A DNA stretch of 59,135 nt. It comes from a virus. Positions within the stretch are counted from its first letter, which is position 1. Each line of letters begins with the position of its first letter. Shown here one piece after another: positions 1 through 7,800 of the stretch. The position numbers were made by a program, and so were the translations under genes. Below the pieces are notes generated by a model. That model made no database searches, had not been told where the DNA came from, and saw nothing but the letters and a program-made list of their open reading frames with translations. Location of the stretch: IMG/VR virus record IMGVR_UViG_3300020055_000021, positions 1 through 59,135 of that record; one strand, 5' to 3'.

Positions 1-160
1 AGTCCATCGAGTTGATGGTTTCGTTAATAGTTTGTGTGGTCTCTGTCCTGGTTGTCATTGTTCCCTGTGTGAAGTTAGGGACTACAGGGACAGCTTGTGC
101 TGCCCCGTGTGCCATACCAAGAATCAATCCGAGACCGATTGCTTCTTGTAGTCTAGTCAT
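1..160 (-). CDS. Secreted/structural protein, N-terminal part (runs off window)
   Basis: The first 53 residues of a leftward gene are visible; the rest lies outside the window. The start MTRLQEAIGLGLILGMAHGA has a hydrophobic stretch ending in AQA, which reads as a signal peptide. A Thr-rich segment (TMTTRTETTQT) follows. The start codon overlaps the stop of the upstream gene as TGATG, so the two are probably translationally coupled. I do not recognise a function. The pairing with another signal-peptide protein suggests an envelope or virion-associated role, which is inference. Confidence 0.7.
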   Translation of the reverse strand, partial: MTRLQEAIGLGLILGMAHGAAQAVPVVPNFTQGTMTTRTETTQTINETINSMD

Positions 161-660
161 CAGTCGAAGATGGAGATTTCAGAAACAAACTGTCCTACAG
201 CACTCGAACCTGCTCCACCAGCAGTCACGCTAATGGCACCAGCAGTGTCGATAGTACCTGCTAGAGAACCAGCAGTACCAGCTGTGGTGGATGTTAGGTC
301 GCTGTAGTTAGCAACAGCACCCACAGTAGGAGCGGAACCACTGAGAGCATCGCCTTCTAAGTACGACTGATTGAAGGAGAAGGAGTTGCCGCTGGTTGCC
401 TGTGTAGCGGTGATGTTGGCAGGGGAACCTATACCAGAAGAAATGGCACCCAGACCACCAACAGCACCAGCATTGGTTCCATCAGTGGTTGATACTCCAT
501 TTCCCGATACAGAATATGAAGAACCAACTCTTAATGCTCTAGTGGCAGCAGCATCAACAGTCAGTTGAACACTAGATGATAGTTTATGTGTAAGGGCACC
601 AGCATTAGCGGCAGGTGCTGTCATCAGTAACATTCCAAAAGCTAAGATTGCTTTTTTCAT
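160..660 (-). CDS. Small exported protein, low-complexity Ala/Gly/Ser/Thr-rich
   Basis: A 166-residue protein. It starts with a clear signal peptide (MKKAILAFGMLLMTAPAANA, cleavage expected after ANA). The rest is almost entirely Gly, Ala, Ser and Thr with regular short beta-prone segments and ends in VSEISIFD. No catalytic motif is visible. It is followed, with a TGATG overlap, by another exported protein, and preceded by an A/T-rich AAATAAATAA element that may be a late promoter. Late expression of an exported or virion protein is the simplest reading; the exact function is unknown. Confidence 0.75.
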   Translation of the reverse strand: MKKAILAFGMLLMTAPAANAGALTHKLSSSVQLTVDAAATRALRVGSSYSVSGNGVSTTDGTNAGAVGGLGAISSGIGSPANITATQATSGNSFSFNQSYLEGDALSGSAPTVGAVANYSDLTSTTAGTAGSLAGTIDTAGAISVTAGGAGSSAVGQFVSEISIFD

Positions 661-680
661 TTGATGCAGGACGTAGTTGC

Positions 681-691
681 TTATTTATTTA
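681..691 (-). promoter_or_regulatory. Possible T4-type late promoter
   Basis: On the minus strand the sequence reads TAAATAAATAA, about 20-30 bases before the ATG at 660. It resembles the T4 late -10 element TATAAATA but is not a perfect match, and it overlaps the stop codon of the upstream gene. Confidence 0.35.
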
Positions 692-884
692 GTTCCAAAT
701 ATTTTTGAAACTCTTCTTCTATATTGTCAAGAGTTTTATTGCCCTGACTTACCCAGTGATGGCAGAACTCATACAAATGTCTGCCCTCTTTGAGAGTAAA
801 ATGTTTCTTAAGTTTTACGAAAGCGTCAGCTCTTAACGCCATCCTGTCATCACTATATCTCCAATCATTCTGTGAGTGTTCCAT
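681..884 (-). CDS. Hypothetical protein, 67 aa
   Basis: Charged small protein beginning MEHSQNDWRYSDDRMALRAD and ending in a helical, acidic tail (EEEFQKYLELNK). I chose the ATG at 884 because AGAAGAG sits about 4 bases upstream and the overlap with the preceding nuclease gene is then only 20 bases. An in-frame ATG at 941 would add 19 residues and overlap 77 bases. No recognisable domain. Its position directly after the nuclease suggests the same leftward operon. Confidence 0.6.
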   Translation of the reverse strand: MEHSQNDWRYSDDRMALRADAFVKLKKHFTLKEGRHLYEFCHHWVSQGNKTLDNIEEEFQKYLELNK

Positions 885-1326
885 GTGCTCTTCTAATTTC
901 ACGAAGTTCTTCAAAGTTCTTTTGTTTAGTACCTCCATCATACGCCCAAGCGTATCCTTCAGTAATCATTTGTTCGTTGAGTGAGAGTTCTGCGTCTCCA
1001 ATGTATAACCACCCGAGGAGTCTGCCATATTTACCCATACCCCCAACAAGCTCAGTCCTAATAATGAGATCATCATCACCAGCAATCGCACCGTTGAGTT
1101 TCTCTTCGAGCCAATGGGTTGCGTCATATCCGAGTGCTTTTTCTTCAAGGTCTCTTGTTCTTTTTTCTGGGGTGTCAACACCAGCAACTCTAACTCTTTC
1201 TTTTTTATAAAGGTCAAAACCGAGATCAATCGTGACATCTATCGTGTCTCCATCGACTACTCTATCTATGCTGATGACCCTAAAGTTGTAACAACTCTTA
1301 CGGGATGGTGGTGTCATTGCGCCCAT
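865..1326 (-). CDS. Thermonuclease-like (staphylococcal nuclease fold) protein
   Basis: A 153-residue protein with the SNase signature: VVDGDTIDV (calcium and fold motif) near residue 25, RVRVAGVDTPEK (catalytic Arg and Asp/Glu of the SNase active site) near residues 45-56, and KYGRLLGWLY (second active-site Arg). No signal peptide is seen, unlike the secreted bacterial enzymes, so it probably acts inside the cell. Degradation of host DNA or RNA, or nucleotide recycling, is the likely role. The start at 1326 has a GGAGT about 9 bases upstream; an ATG at 1317 is the alternative. It overlaps its upstream neighbour by 29 bases. Confidence 0.85.
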   Translation of the reverse strand: MGAMTPPSRKSCYNFRVISIDRVVDGDTIDVTIDLGFDLYKKERVRVAGVDTPEKRTRDLEEKALGYDATHWLEEKLNGAIAGDDDLIIRTELVGGMGKYGRLLGWLYIGDAELSLNEQMITEGYAWAYDGGTKQKNFEELREIRRAHGTLTE

Positions 1327-1483
1327 GGATTTCGCACTCCAATAAATTTTGTTCTGAATAGTTATTTAATTTTCCAATCAAGGTATCATATTGTTCCCAC
1401 ATCCATTCGCTACCTGTATGCTCTTGATAGAGTTTGCAGGCATTCACAAGTCTGTTGATGTCCGTACAAGAAAGGTGATACAT
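1298..1483 (-). CDS. Hypothetical protein, 61 aa
   Basis: Small protein starting MYHLSCTDINRLVNACKLYQ and containing an aromatic segment (EWMWEQYDTLIGKLNNYSEQN). Probably helical. It is first in the leftward group with the nuclease and its end overlaps the nuclease start. The region between it and the rightward lysozyme gene holds the divergent promoter area. Function not recognised. Confidence 0.65.
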   Translation of the reverse strand: MYHLSCTDINRLVNACKLYQEHTGSEWMWEQYDTLIGKLNNYSEQNLLECEIHGRNDTTIP

Positions 1484-1514
1484 AATGAGAGTTCAAGTAA
1501 TTTTATTTAGGGGC

Positions 1515-1543
1515 TTGACAGGGGTCCCGTGGTGTGCTACTAT
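1515..1543 (+). promoter_or_regulatory. Sigma70-like promoter of the lysozyme gene
   Basis: TTGACA at 1515-1520, 17-base spacer, TACTAT at 1538-1543. The -35 sits in GGGGCTTGACAGGGGTCCC, the partial inverted repeat seen at several other promoters of this window. The start codon of the lysozyme gene is 12 bases downstream of the -10. Confidence 0.75.
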
Positions 1544-1554
1544 AAGGACGACCT

Positions 1555-2148
1555 ATGAAACGAAACCATATGTTTAAAGCACTCGCTGCTGCCGGTGTCA
1601 TCGCCGGGTCATTTATGCTCCCGGAACCACCACCGCCTGTAACGGTTGCTCCTACTCCGGTTCAGATTCCTGTGGAACCATATAGGACATCTTGGAAGTG
1701 TCCTGACTGCTCTCCTAATGAACAATATGTCCTTGCCCAACTCCAAGAACACACTCGTATCACAGATCGTAATGCTCTTGCGACAATCATGGGTAACATT
1801 AAACAGGAAAGCAAGTTCATTCCCAACATATGCGAGGGAGGGGCTAGAGTTTCTTACAGCAATTGTTATAGCGGGGGTTATGGTCTTATTCAGTGGACCA
1901 GCATAAATCGTTATAATAATCTTGGAAAGTTCTGTACTAAATATGAGTGTGACCCGAGCAGTCTCGAAGGACAGACTCGTTATATGATTAACGAAAATAT
2001 CTTCCAACGCTATTTGCCTGAGTTTGAGGGACCTGGACGAACAGTATCTCAATACATGGTCCCAGCATACTATTGGTTGGGATGGGGCATCAAAGGTAAT
2101 CGTGAAATTTACGCATGGGACTACACAAAGAAAATGATTCTGGTGTGA
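1555..2148 (+). CDS. Phage lysozyme-like muralytic protein
   Basis: A 197-residue protein. Residues 5-22 are hydrophobic (FKALAAAGVIAGSFM), followed by a Pro-rich linker (PEPPPPVTVAPTP) and then a globular domain. That domain carries IMGNIKQESKF (candidate catalytic Glu), GGYGLIQWTSINRYNNL and a C-terminal aromatic region. This order matches the phage tail lysozyme/lysozyme-like family (GNxxxES...GLxQWT.xR..L). The N-terminal hydrophobic segment suggests export or membrane anchoring, so an endolysin-type role is possible; a virion role is the alternative. RBS AAGGA precedes the ATG. It has its own promoter. Confidence 0.75.
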   Translation: MKRNHMFKALAAAGVIAGSFMLPEPPPPVTVAPTPVQIPVEPYRTSWKCPDCSPNEQYVLAQLQEHTRITDRNALATIMGNIKQESKFIPNICEGGARVSYSNCYSGGYGLIQWTSINRYNNLGKFCTKYECDPSSLEGQTRYMINENIFQRYLPEFEGPGRTVSQYMVPAYYWLGWGIKGNREIYAWDYTKKMILV

Positions 2149-2169
2149 GCAAGTATTCATTTGGGGGAC

Positions 2170-2199
2170 TTGACAAGTCCCCGGTCAACGTGTTAAGAT
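2170..2199 (+). promoter_or_regulatory. Sigma70-like promoter with palindromic -35
   Basis: TTGACA at 2170-2175, 18-base spacer, TAAGAT at 2194-2199. The -35 is centred in a perfect inverted repeat, GGGGACTTG-A-CAAGTCCCC (2164-2182). It lies just after the lysozyme gene and would drive the small gene and the tRNAs that follow. Confidence 0.6.
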
Positions 2200-2240
2200 T
2201 GCTAAGTGAACTTGAGGGGTCATACCAACTCCTCAAGTAC

Positions 2241-2336
2241 ATGGGGTTCCAAGAAGACATGGAAACCCTTGACAAAATGAAGAAGAAGTACTATACTATA
2301 TACTTCAAACTCAAGAAAGAAAGCAAGTCTCAATAG
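2241..2336 (+). CDS. Small hypothetical protein upstream of tRNA-Arg
   Basis: An open frame whose ATG-initiated part is 31 residues (MGFQEDMETLDKMKKKYYTI..., ending KKESKSQ). The frame stays open upstream, where SELEGSYQLLKY also looks protein-like, so a non-ATG start near 2199 (TTG) is possible. Its 3' end overlaps the first bases of tRNA-Arg. No recognised domain; the helical charged composition is the only coding argument. Confidence 0.4.
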   Translation: MGFQEDMETLDKMKKKYYTIYFKLKKESKSQ

Positions 2337-2400
2337 CTCAGCTGGATAGAGCAACTGCCTTCTAAGCAGTCGGTCGTAGGTTCGAATCCTACTTGAGACG
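2327..2400 (+). tRNA. tRNA-Arg (UCU)
   Basis: Cloverleaf: acceptor GTCTCAA/TTGAGAC, D-arm GCTC..GAGC, anticodon loop CTTCTAA (anticodon TCT), T-arm GTAGG-TTCGAAT-CCTAC, discriminator G. A CCA follows directly at 2401-2403, so the tail is encoded. Confidence 0.95.
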
Positions 2401-2403
2401 CCA

Positions 2404-2475
2404 GGGTGATTGGCGCAGCGGTAGCGCAGCTGCTTTACACGCAGTTGGTCACTGGTTCGAATCCAGTATTACCCA
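2404..2475 (+). tRNA. tRNA-Val (UAC)
   Basis: Acceptor GGGTGAT/ATTACCC (one G-T pair), D-arm GCGC..GCGC, anticodon loop TTTACAC (anticodon TAC), T-arm ACTGG-TTCGAAT-CCAGT. It begins immediately after the CCA of tRNA-Arg, so both must be cut from one transcript. Confidence 0.95.
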
Positions 2476-2491
2476 TTGTCTAATACATATT

Positions 2492-2746
2492 ATGAAGACA
2501 GAAAAAATTAAAGAACATCTAAAAGAAATCGAAAAAGAGTTGGCATACATCAGAGGCATGTTGCAAAATGTTAGTAATCAGATGCAAGAACTGCGGGATG
2601 ACATTAGAGGAACACCCCACCAAACTGAAGAGTTGCGGGTGCGAGAACTATACGAGCATCCGTGGTACAAATATAAGCGGCAAGAACTTGTCACTAGTGG
2701 AAATTATTACGGGAATTCAAAAAGAAACCAAGACGTATCTATCTAA
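2492..2746 (+). CDS. Uncertain open frame overlapping the zinc-finger-like gene
   Basis: An 84-codon frame starting MKTEKIKEHLKEIEKELAYI, which looks like a real coiled-coil start (heptads with Glu/Lys/Leu). From 2568 on it overlaps, in another frame, a gene with a cysteine motif that is more convincing. The later part of this frame (RGTPHQTEELRVRELYEHPW) is less clearly protein. Either two genes overlap by about 180 bases, or a frameshift joins the helical start to the cysteine-rich end. I cannot decide between them. Confidence 0.35.
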   Translation: MKTEKIKEHLKEIEKELAYIRGMLQNVSNQMQELRDDIRGTPHQTEELRVRELYEHPWYKYKRQELVTSGNYYGNSKRNQDVSI

Positions 2747-2816
2747 TAGTGATCTTGCTTACCAGGAAGAACGTAAGAAACGCAAGGTAAAAAAACTTGA
2801 CTTTGAAGTCAAGTAA
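2568..2816 (+). CDS. Small cysteine-motif protein (putative zinc-binding)
   Basis: An 82-residue protein with CKNC at residues 6-9 and CGC about 14 residues later, a spacing that fits a zinc ribbon. The C-terminus is helical and basic (YQEERKKRKVKKLDFEVK). From memory, cyanophages carry a conserved small protein with this layout near tRNA genes; that is recollection, not a search. It lies between tRNA-Val and tRNA-Pro and overlaps the frame starting at 2492. Role unknown, possibly nucleic-acid binding. Confidence 0.65.
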   Translation: MLVIRCKNCGMTLEEHPTKLKSCGCENYTSIRGTNISGKNLSLVEIITGIQKETKTYLSNSDLAYQEERKKRKVKKLDFEVK

Positions 2817-2819
2817 CAT

Positions 2820-2893
2820 CGGGATGTAGCTCAGTTTGGTAGAGCACTCGCTTTGGGAGCGAGTGGCCGTAGGTTCGAATCCTATCATCCCGA
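2820..2893 (+). tRNA. tRNA-Pro (UGG)
   Basis: Acceptor CGGGATG/CATCCCG, D-arm GCTC..GAGC, anticodon stem CTCGC/GCGAG with loop TTTGGGA (anticodon TGG), T-arm GTAGG-TTCGAAT-CCTAT, discriminator A. Confidence 0.94.
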
Positions 2894-2906
2894 CTTCTTA
2901 CTTATC

Positions 2907-3380
2907 ATGACATTTATAAATTATCTAAAAATTAATAGTAGTGCTATTATAGAGTGGTCTAAGTGCTTGCACGAAGAAGAGACAGATATGTTTCAGACAG
3001 GTGCTACAATAAAACCACTACTAAATCCCATATTCAAAAGAGAAGATCTATTGAATAAAGAACTATTATGTCTTGATAACGTAAGACAAATAACATACAT
3101 CAATTTGTTTCCTGGTTGTGAAGTATGTGAGCATACACATGAGTATGCATCTTATTTTGTAATGGAAAATAAACAACCAATTTATTTTCCCGCAGAAACC
3201 AATTATAAAACAACACACTTTGTGTTGGAATCAAATCCAAATGCATACTTTGTTTTTGATGATAAAATATATACCTGGGAACGGGGAAAGTTTGATGAGT
3301 TGGAAGTAATTTATACTCCCCACTATGCTGTGAATCCCGGTCCTACAAACGTCCGTTTACTATACTTTGACTACTACTAA
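2907..3380 (+). CDS. Hypothetical protein, possible dioxygenase-type fold
   Basis: A 157-residue protein starting at the ATG 14 bases after tRNA-Pro. The central part (GCEVCEHTHEYASYFVMEN) and the end (VNPGPTNVRLLYFDYY) have His, Arg and beta-strand patterns like small beta-barrel hydroxylases, but no complete HxD...H triad can be assigned. The base composition is more AT-rich than that of its neighbours, with many ATA and AAA codons. It stops two bases before the talC start. Function unassigned. Confidence 0.65.
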   Translation: MTFINYLKINSSAIIEWSKCLHEEETDMFQTGATIKPLLNPIFKREDLLNKELLCLDNVRQITYINLFPGCEVCEHTHEYASYFVMENKQPIYFPAETNYKTTHFVLESNPNAYFVFDDKIYTWERGKFDELEVIYTPHYAVNPGPTNVRLLYFDYY

Positions 3381-3381
3381 A

Positions 3382-4116
3382 ATGGCAACATTTACTATTG
3401 ACTTTGAATGTTCAAAATTTAATATATTTTTGGACACAGCAGATGTAGAAGAAATTGCATCACGCTATGAAACTGGTATGATTGATGGTGTTACAACTAA
3501 CCCAAGTCTTATTCTTAAGTCTGGCAAAGCACCTCATGCTGTAATTTCGGAACTTTCTAATTTATATCCCGAAATGCTTTCTATTTCTGCAGAACCAGTC
3601 CAGGATAATTTTGAAGATATAGTGCGAGAAGGATTAGATTATTATACTTATGGTAATAACGTAACTATCAAAGTACCTTGCACTGTGGAAGGACTGAAAG
3701 CATGTAAATATTTGTCACAACTTAGTAAAGAAGATGGCAGAACAATTCAAACCAATGTTACACTTGTATTCTCTGTAGCGCAGGCAATCATGGCGGCAAA
3801 AGCAGGTGCCACTTATGTGTCTCCCTTTGTTGGTCGTTGTAACGACAATTCGTTTAGTGGCGTAGAACTTATTCGTGCCATCTCTAATACATATAGGGTA
3901 CATGGAGTTGAAACAAAAATTCTGGCAGCATCATTGAGAGATGTCCATCACGTTTCTAGATGCTTTGCTGCTGGTGCTGATGTTGTAACTCTACCACCAA
4001 AAGTGTTTGATAAGATGTATGATCATGTCCTTACCCGTGAGGGTCTAGACATTTTCCAACGTGATTATGATGCAGCACTTCACCAACAACGACTAGCACA
4101 ACAACAGGACCTATGA
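3382..4116 (+). CDS. talC: Transaldolase-like protein (TalC)
   Basis: A 244-residue protein of the small TalC/fructose-6-phosphate-aldolase family. Seen: NIFLDTADVEEI near residue 14, DGVTTNPSLI near 35-44, the Schiff-base lysine in NVTIKVPC (Lys97), QTNVTLVFS, and ATYVSPFVGR. Cyanophages widely carry this gene; it is thought to push host carbon through the pentose phosphate pathway to make NADPH and ribose for dNTPs. The likely start is the ATG at 3382, after the upstream stop; an ATG at 3367 overlaps the previous gene. It overlaps glutaredoxin by ATGA. Confidence 0.95.
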   Translation: MATFTIDFECSKFNIFLDTADVEEIASRYETGMIDGVTTNPSLILKSGKAPHAVISELSNLYPEMLSISAEPVQDNFEDIVREGLDYYTYGNNVTIKVPCTVEGLKACKYLSQLSKEDGRTIQTNVTLVFSVAQAIMAAKAGATYVSPFVGRCNDNSFSGVELIRAISNTYRVHGVETKILAASLRDVHHVSRCFAAGADVVTLPPKVFDKMYDHVLTREGLDIFQRDYDAALHQQRLAQQQDL

Positions 4117-4358
4117 CCCTAACTGTTTATACCAAAAAAGGATGTAAGCATTGCCAGACATTTATTAGTGTGGCGCAATTTTCAGAACTACAACATGTGG
4201 TATATGAATTAGGTAGAGATTTTTCGGAAGAAGAATTCTACGCAGAATTTGGGGAGGGTGCTACCTTCCCACAGATAGTACAAGATGCAACTCCCCTTGG
4301 TGGTTGTGTTGAATCTATTAAAGCTCTCAAAGAACAAGAACTTTGTTGTATGATGTAA
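4113..4358 (+). CDS. grx: Glutaredoxin (first copy)
   Basis: An 81-residue glutaredoxin-fold protein with the dithiol site CKHC at residues 11-14 (MTLTVYTKKGCKHC), the cis-Pro segment TFPQIV, and a GG near VQDATPLGGCV. It would reduce disulfides, for example in ribonucleotide reductase. The start overlaps the talC stop (ATGA) and its stop shares a base with the next start (TAATG). The C-terminal CCMM is unusual: two adjacent cysteines add thiols not needed for the active site. Confidence 0.93.
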   Translation: MTLTVYTKKGCKHCQTFISVAQFSELQHVVYELGRDFSEEEFYAEFGEGATFPQIVQDATPLGGCVESIKALKEQELCCMM

Positions 4359-4528
4359 TGACTGAAGTAACGACCCAAGAATTTGAAACTAACTTCGATG
4401 AATACCTAGACCGCATCGAAGCGGGTGAGGTGTTTAAGATTATCCAACCTGATGGTACTGCTGTAATGGCAGTGCCCGCTGACCCCTCACTTATGGACCT
4501 TTATACTGATCACGACGAAGCATCATGA
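4358..4528 (+). CDS. Phd/YefM-like antitoxin protein
   Basis: A 56-residue protein. Residues 4-40 follow the Phd/YefM N-terminal DNA-binding domain: TTQEFETNFDEYLDRIEAGE, then VFKIIQPDGTAVMAVPAD, equivalent to the family's 'EAR..L..lldrV.aGe.v.I.r.G.p.av.vp'. In toxin-antitoxin modules the C-terminus binds the toxin. Here it is very short and no toxin (Doc, YoeB) is adjacent. Possible roles: neutralising a host toxin, or a transcription repressor. It overlaps both neighbours by 1-4 bases. Confidence 0.7.
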   Translation: MTEVTTQEFETNFDEYLDRIEAGEVFKIIQPDGTAVMAVPADPSLMDLYTDHDEAS

Positions 4529-4758
4529 ATATTCTTTTGACTCGTTTCCCTTATCGTTATGTTGAAAAGGGTGTCCTAGAAAATGGGAAACCCGATTGTA
4601 GAATCCAGAAGGTTGATTCTTACACAGGTAAATACAAAGATATGTATCTGTGTGACAATCAAATGCAACTCATGACTGCGATGGAAGACCACGATTATAC
4701 TTGTTGGTTAGATCCAGACGGAGTTCCTGCCTATCGTAAAGATATGGTGAAAGCATAG
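4525..4758 (+). CDS. Hypothetical protein, 77 aa
   Basis: Starts MNILLTRFPYRYVEKGVLEN, coupled to the Phd-like gene by ATGA. Beta-rich look with alternating charged and aromatic residues (YTGKYKDMYLCDNQMQL, DYTCWLDPDGVPAYRKD). No known domain recognised. Because it follows the antitoxin-like gene directly it deserves comparison with small toxins, but no ribonuclease motif is evident. Confidence 0.65.
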   Translation: MNILLTRFPYRYVEKGVLENGKPDCRIQKVDSYTGKYKDMYLCDNQMQLMTAMEDHDYTCWLDPDGVPAYRKDMVKA

Positions 4759-4773
4759 GTCTTCGGACCTTTT
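4757..4773 (+). terminator. UUCG-loop hairpin after the talC-grx gene group
   Basis: AGGTC-TTCG-GACCT followed by TTTT, overlapping the stop codon at 4756-4758. It is short (5 bp) but has the stable UUCG loop and a U run. It ends only a few bases before tRNA-Gly. Confidence 0.55.
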
Positions 4774-4775
4774 CT

Positions 4776-4847
4776 GCGGGTGTAGTTCAGTGGTAGAACG
4801 CTATCCTTCCAAGTTAGATGTCGTCGGTTCGAATCCGATCTCCCGCT
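4776..4847 (+). tRNA. tRNA-Gly (UCC)
   Basis: Acceptor GCGGGTG/CTCCCGC (one T-T mismatch), D-arm GTTC..GAAC, anticodon loop CTTCCAA (anticodon TCC), T-arm GTCGG-TTCGAAT-CCGAT. One mismatch also lies in the anticodon stem. Confidence 0.92.
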
Positions 4848-4858
4848 TATATTACTTT

Positions 4859-4866
4859 AATAAATA
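4859..4866 (+). promoter_or_regulatory. Late promoter of the first fibre gene
   Basis: AATAAATA, 33 bases before the ATG at 4900; one base from the T4 late consensus TATAAATA. Confidence 0.5.
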
Positions 4867-4899
4867 ACTAGAAGGAACTCTAGTACATGTGGGAAAGTT

Positions 4900-7800
4900 A
4901 TGTCCCTGATTAAAGTAAATCAATTATCGACTCTCGATGCTGCTGCTGAAAGAGAAGTATCTGCAAATACTGGACTCAAAATTCCAGCAACGGAAGAACT
5001 AAAAGTAGAAGGTCCCCTCCGTGATAGATTAGGATTAGTTGGAAACACGGGACAGTACCTAGTCTCATACAATAACGGTGATGGTGTTGAATGGAAATCG
5101 TTACCACAAAATATCAATACCACTTCTGATGTAGAATTTGCTAGTATTACAGTAGGAAACCTTACCGTATCTGGAGATTTTAGTTTTGAACTTAGTAATT
5201 TTACTACCTCTGACCTGATTGAAGGTGGTAATTTATACTACACAGATGCTAGAGCAAGACAAGCATTTAGTGCTACCATCTCTGGTTCTGGTGATGGTTC
5301 CATTTCATACAATAGTGGAACTGGAGTATTTACATACAGTGGACCTAACTCAGTAGATTATCGTGCAGCTTTTTCTGCAGAGAAATTCGAAGATGGAGTA
5401 GAAACGTATCTTGGTGACCTTTCTTATGATATTATTCAGGGAAAATTTAATTATTTTGGTCCTAAAGTAAGCGAAATTAGAACAGAGTTCTCAGCAGAAT
5501 CTAATGATGGTGCTCCCACAGCATTAGGTAGTCTTGGATACGATCCTTCTTTAGGTCAGTATAGTTATGTTGGTCCTACAATAGAACAAATTCGTCAGTT
5601 GTTTAGCACAACTGGTGATATAACATATGAACCAACTACGGGTGAATTTGAAGTTAACTTAGGTGCAGTTCCTGCTTCGCAAGTATTTGGTCAGATTAAT
5701 ACTTCTTCTACCACGGACATATCTGCATACGATAGTAGTATTCAAAATCTACATGTAAACAATGCTGCTTATCAACTTGCATCAGTTACGCAAATTGCCG
5801 TTGCTAGTAATGTTGCAACAATTGATGCATCACATACATTTCTTGCTGGCGATAGAATAAAGTTATCAAACACAGGTGATGCACATCTAGATGGTATCTA
5901 TGTAGTTGCATCTTCGGATGCATTAGGTATTACACAAACCCCAGGTACTCAATTTACTATTGCCACCGCCAATGTTGCTGACCAAACAATAACTCCTGTA
6001 GGTTGTGAGGTAAGAAGAGTATCTGTATTTACTGGAGACCTAGTTGTCGATGGTTCAATCAATGTTAATGGTTCCAAGATTGGATTGTCTGACTTGTTCG
6101 TTGGAACAAGTTTAATTAGACTAAACTCTGACTTACCTGACGATCAGAACCCAGCATTTGATGGTACTGATGATGCAATTATTGAAGTTAATCGTGGTGC
6201 TCAACCGGATACAGCACTGAGATGGAATGAACTTGCTAGAAGATGGCAGTTCTCTAATGATGGTATTAACTATAATAATATTCTACTCCCATCCGAAACA
6301 GACTTTGGTGGAGCAGAGGAATTTGGTGCTTCAGGAGACCCTAATAGATATGACGTATTAAGCGTAACTGATAATTCTGTTGGTGCTAACACATTTAAAG
6401 TGTTGGAAGTTCCTGATATTACAAAGTTCAAACAAAACCACAGAGTAAAAGTATTTGGTTTAAGTAAGACCCAGTTCTTAAATTCTGATAATCCACAACC
6501 AGTTAGTGGTGATATTGTAGTTCAACCTCCCGCTGTTGAAACTGCAGGATTTTCAACAGCGGATAAAAATTTCTATGCTTATGCTATAGCGCAGATTGAT
6601 TTAAATACTGGAGATATTAGTGCCGCTACAGTTCAAGCAGCTTCTCCAGTTTTAAATAGAAATGTGGATGATTTGAATGAAGCAAATTATAACATTATTC
6701 AGGTTACTAGAGATGGTGGTGGGGATAAAGGTATATTAATTTATAGAGGAATCTTTGCTGATGATGTAACTGGTAATATAGCACAAAACGCGGTAGATAA
6801 TTTTGCAGCTAACAGCACATCATTTAAATTAATTGCTGCTGTTGGACCAAAGTATTTTGAGAACGATACAACGTATGTATACAATGACTATGGTTCATAC
6901 GATGTAACTGTTAACAGCGATAGAGATGGCGATGGTTCTTTTGGACCTAATGAAATTCATGTTCCACATACAGCACCATTACTACCAAAGCAGGGATGGA
7001 TTACTGCTGGCATCAGACCCAATGGTATTGATGAAACGACTAGTACAATCGAGATTGATGTACCGAACCTGTATGAAGATGGAAATCTAAACAATATTTA
7101 TCTTTATCATGATGATACAATTCCTCTACAAAATGCCATTAATGATGCAAAGAATGCTGGTAGAAATTTCCTAGTTATTCCTGGCGGCACATATCTAGTC
7201 ACTCAATTAGAAATGCCCGATAAGTTTACTCTTAGAGGTCTTGCTGATGCTACTGTATTACATAGACAATACTGGTCCACTGAATACATTACAGGAAACG
7301 ATTATCTAAATGGTAATAATCCAGTTCCTGAACGTAATGGTATTCGTTCTAGTATGATTGTGTCAGAAAAATATGATGGAACTTTATCATCTCCTGCGGG
7401 TATGATTGATGTATTCCTAGGTGATATTATTCTTGATGGATCTGTCAAATATCAAATTTTAAATGCCGCTAGTTCATTCAATCTTGACGCAAATGACACT
7501 GTAGTGAATGGTGTGAATAGTAAGTTCTTCCGTCTATCTAATGTGAAAATTAGGAAGTCTGCTGGTCCTGCTTTGTTTGCTGCTGGTGCTGAAAACTTAA
7601 CGATTGACAGCTGCACATTCTTTGATGGTGCTGATGTTGAAAGATTCCAGACACCAGTTCTTATTGCTGATGAGGGAGATACAACCATCGTAACTGGTTG
7701 TGTATTCAGAGATTTCCCTGGAGCACTTGACTTTACAACTACTAATGTTCTTGCTGTTAATGCTTGTACTATTAGAAATTGTGGTAGTGGTTTGAGAATT

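Noticed and set aside
12-233. Rightward open frame at the left edge
   Set aside because: It is the complement of two convincing leftward signal-peptide genes.
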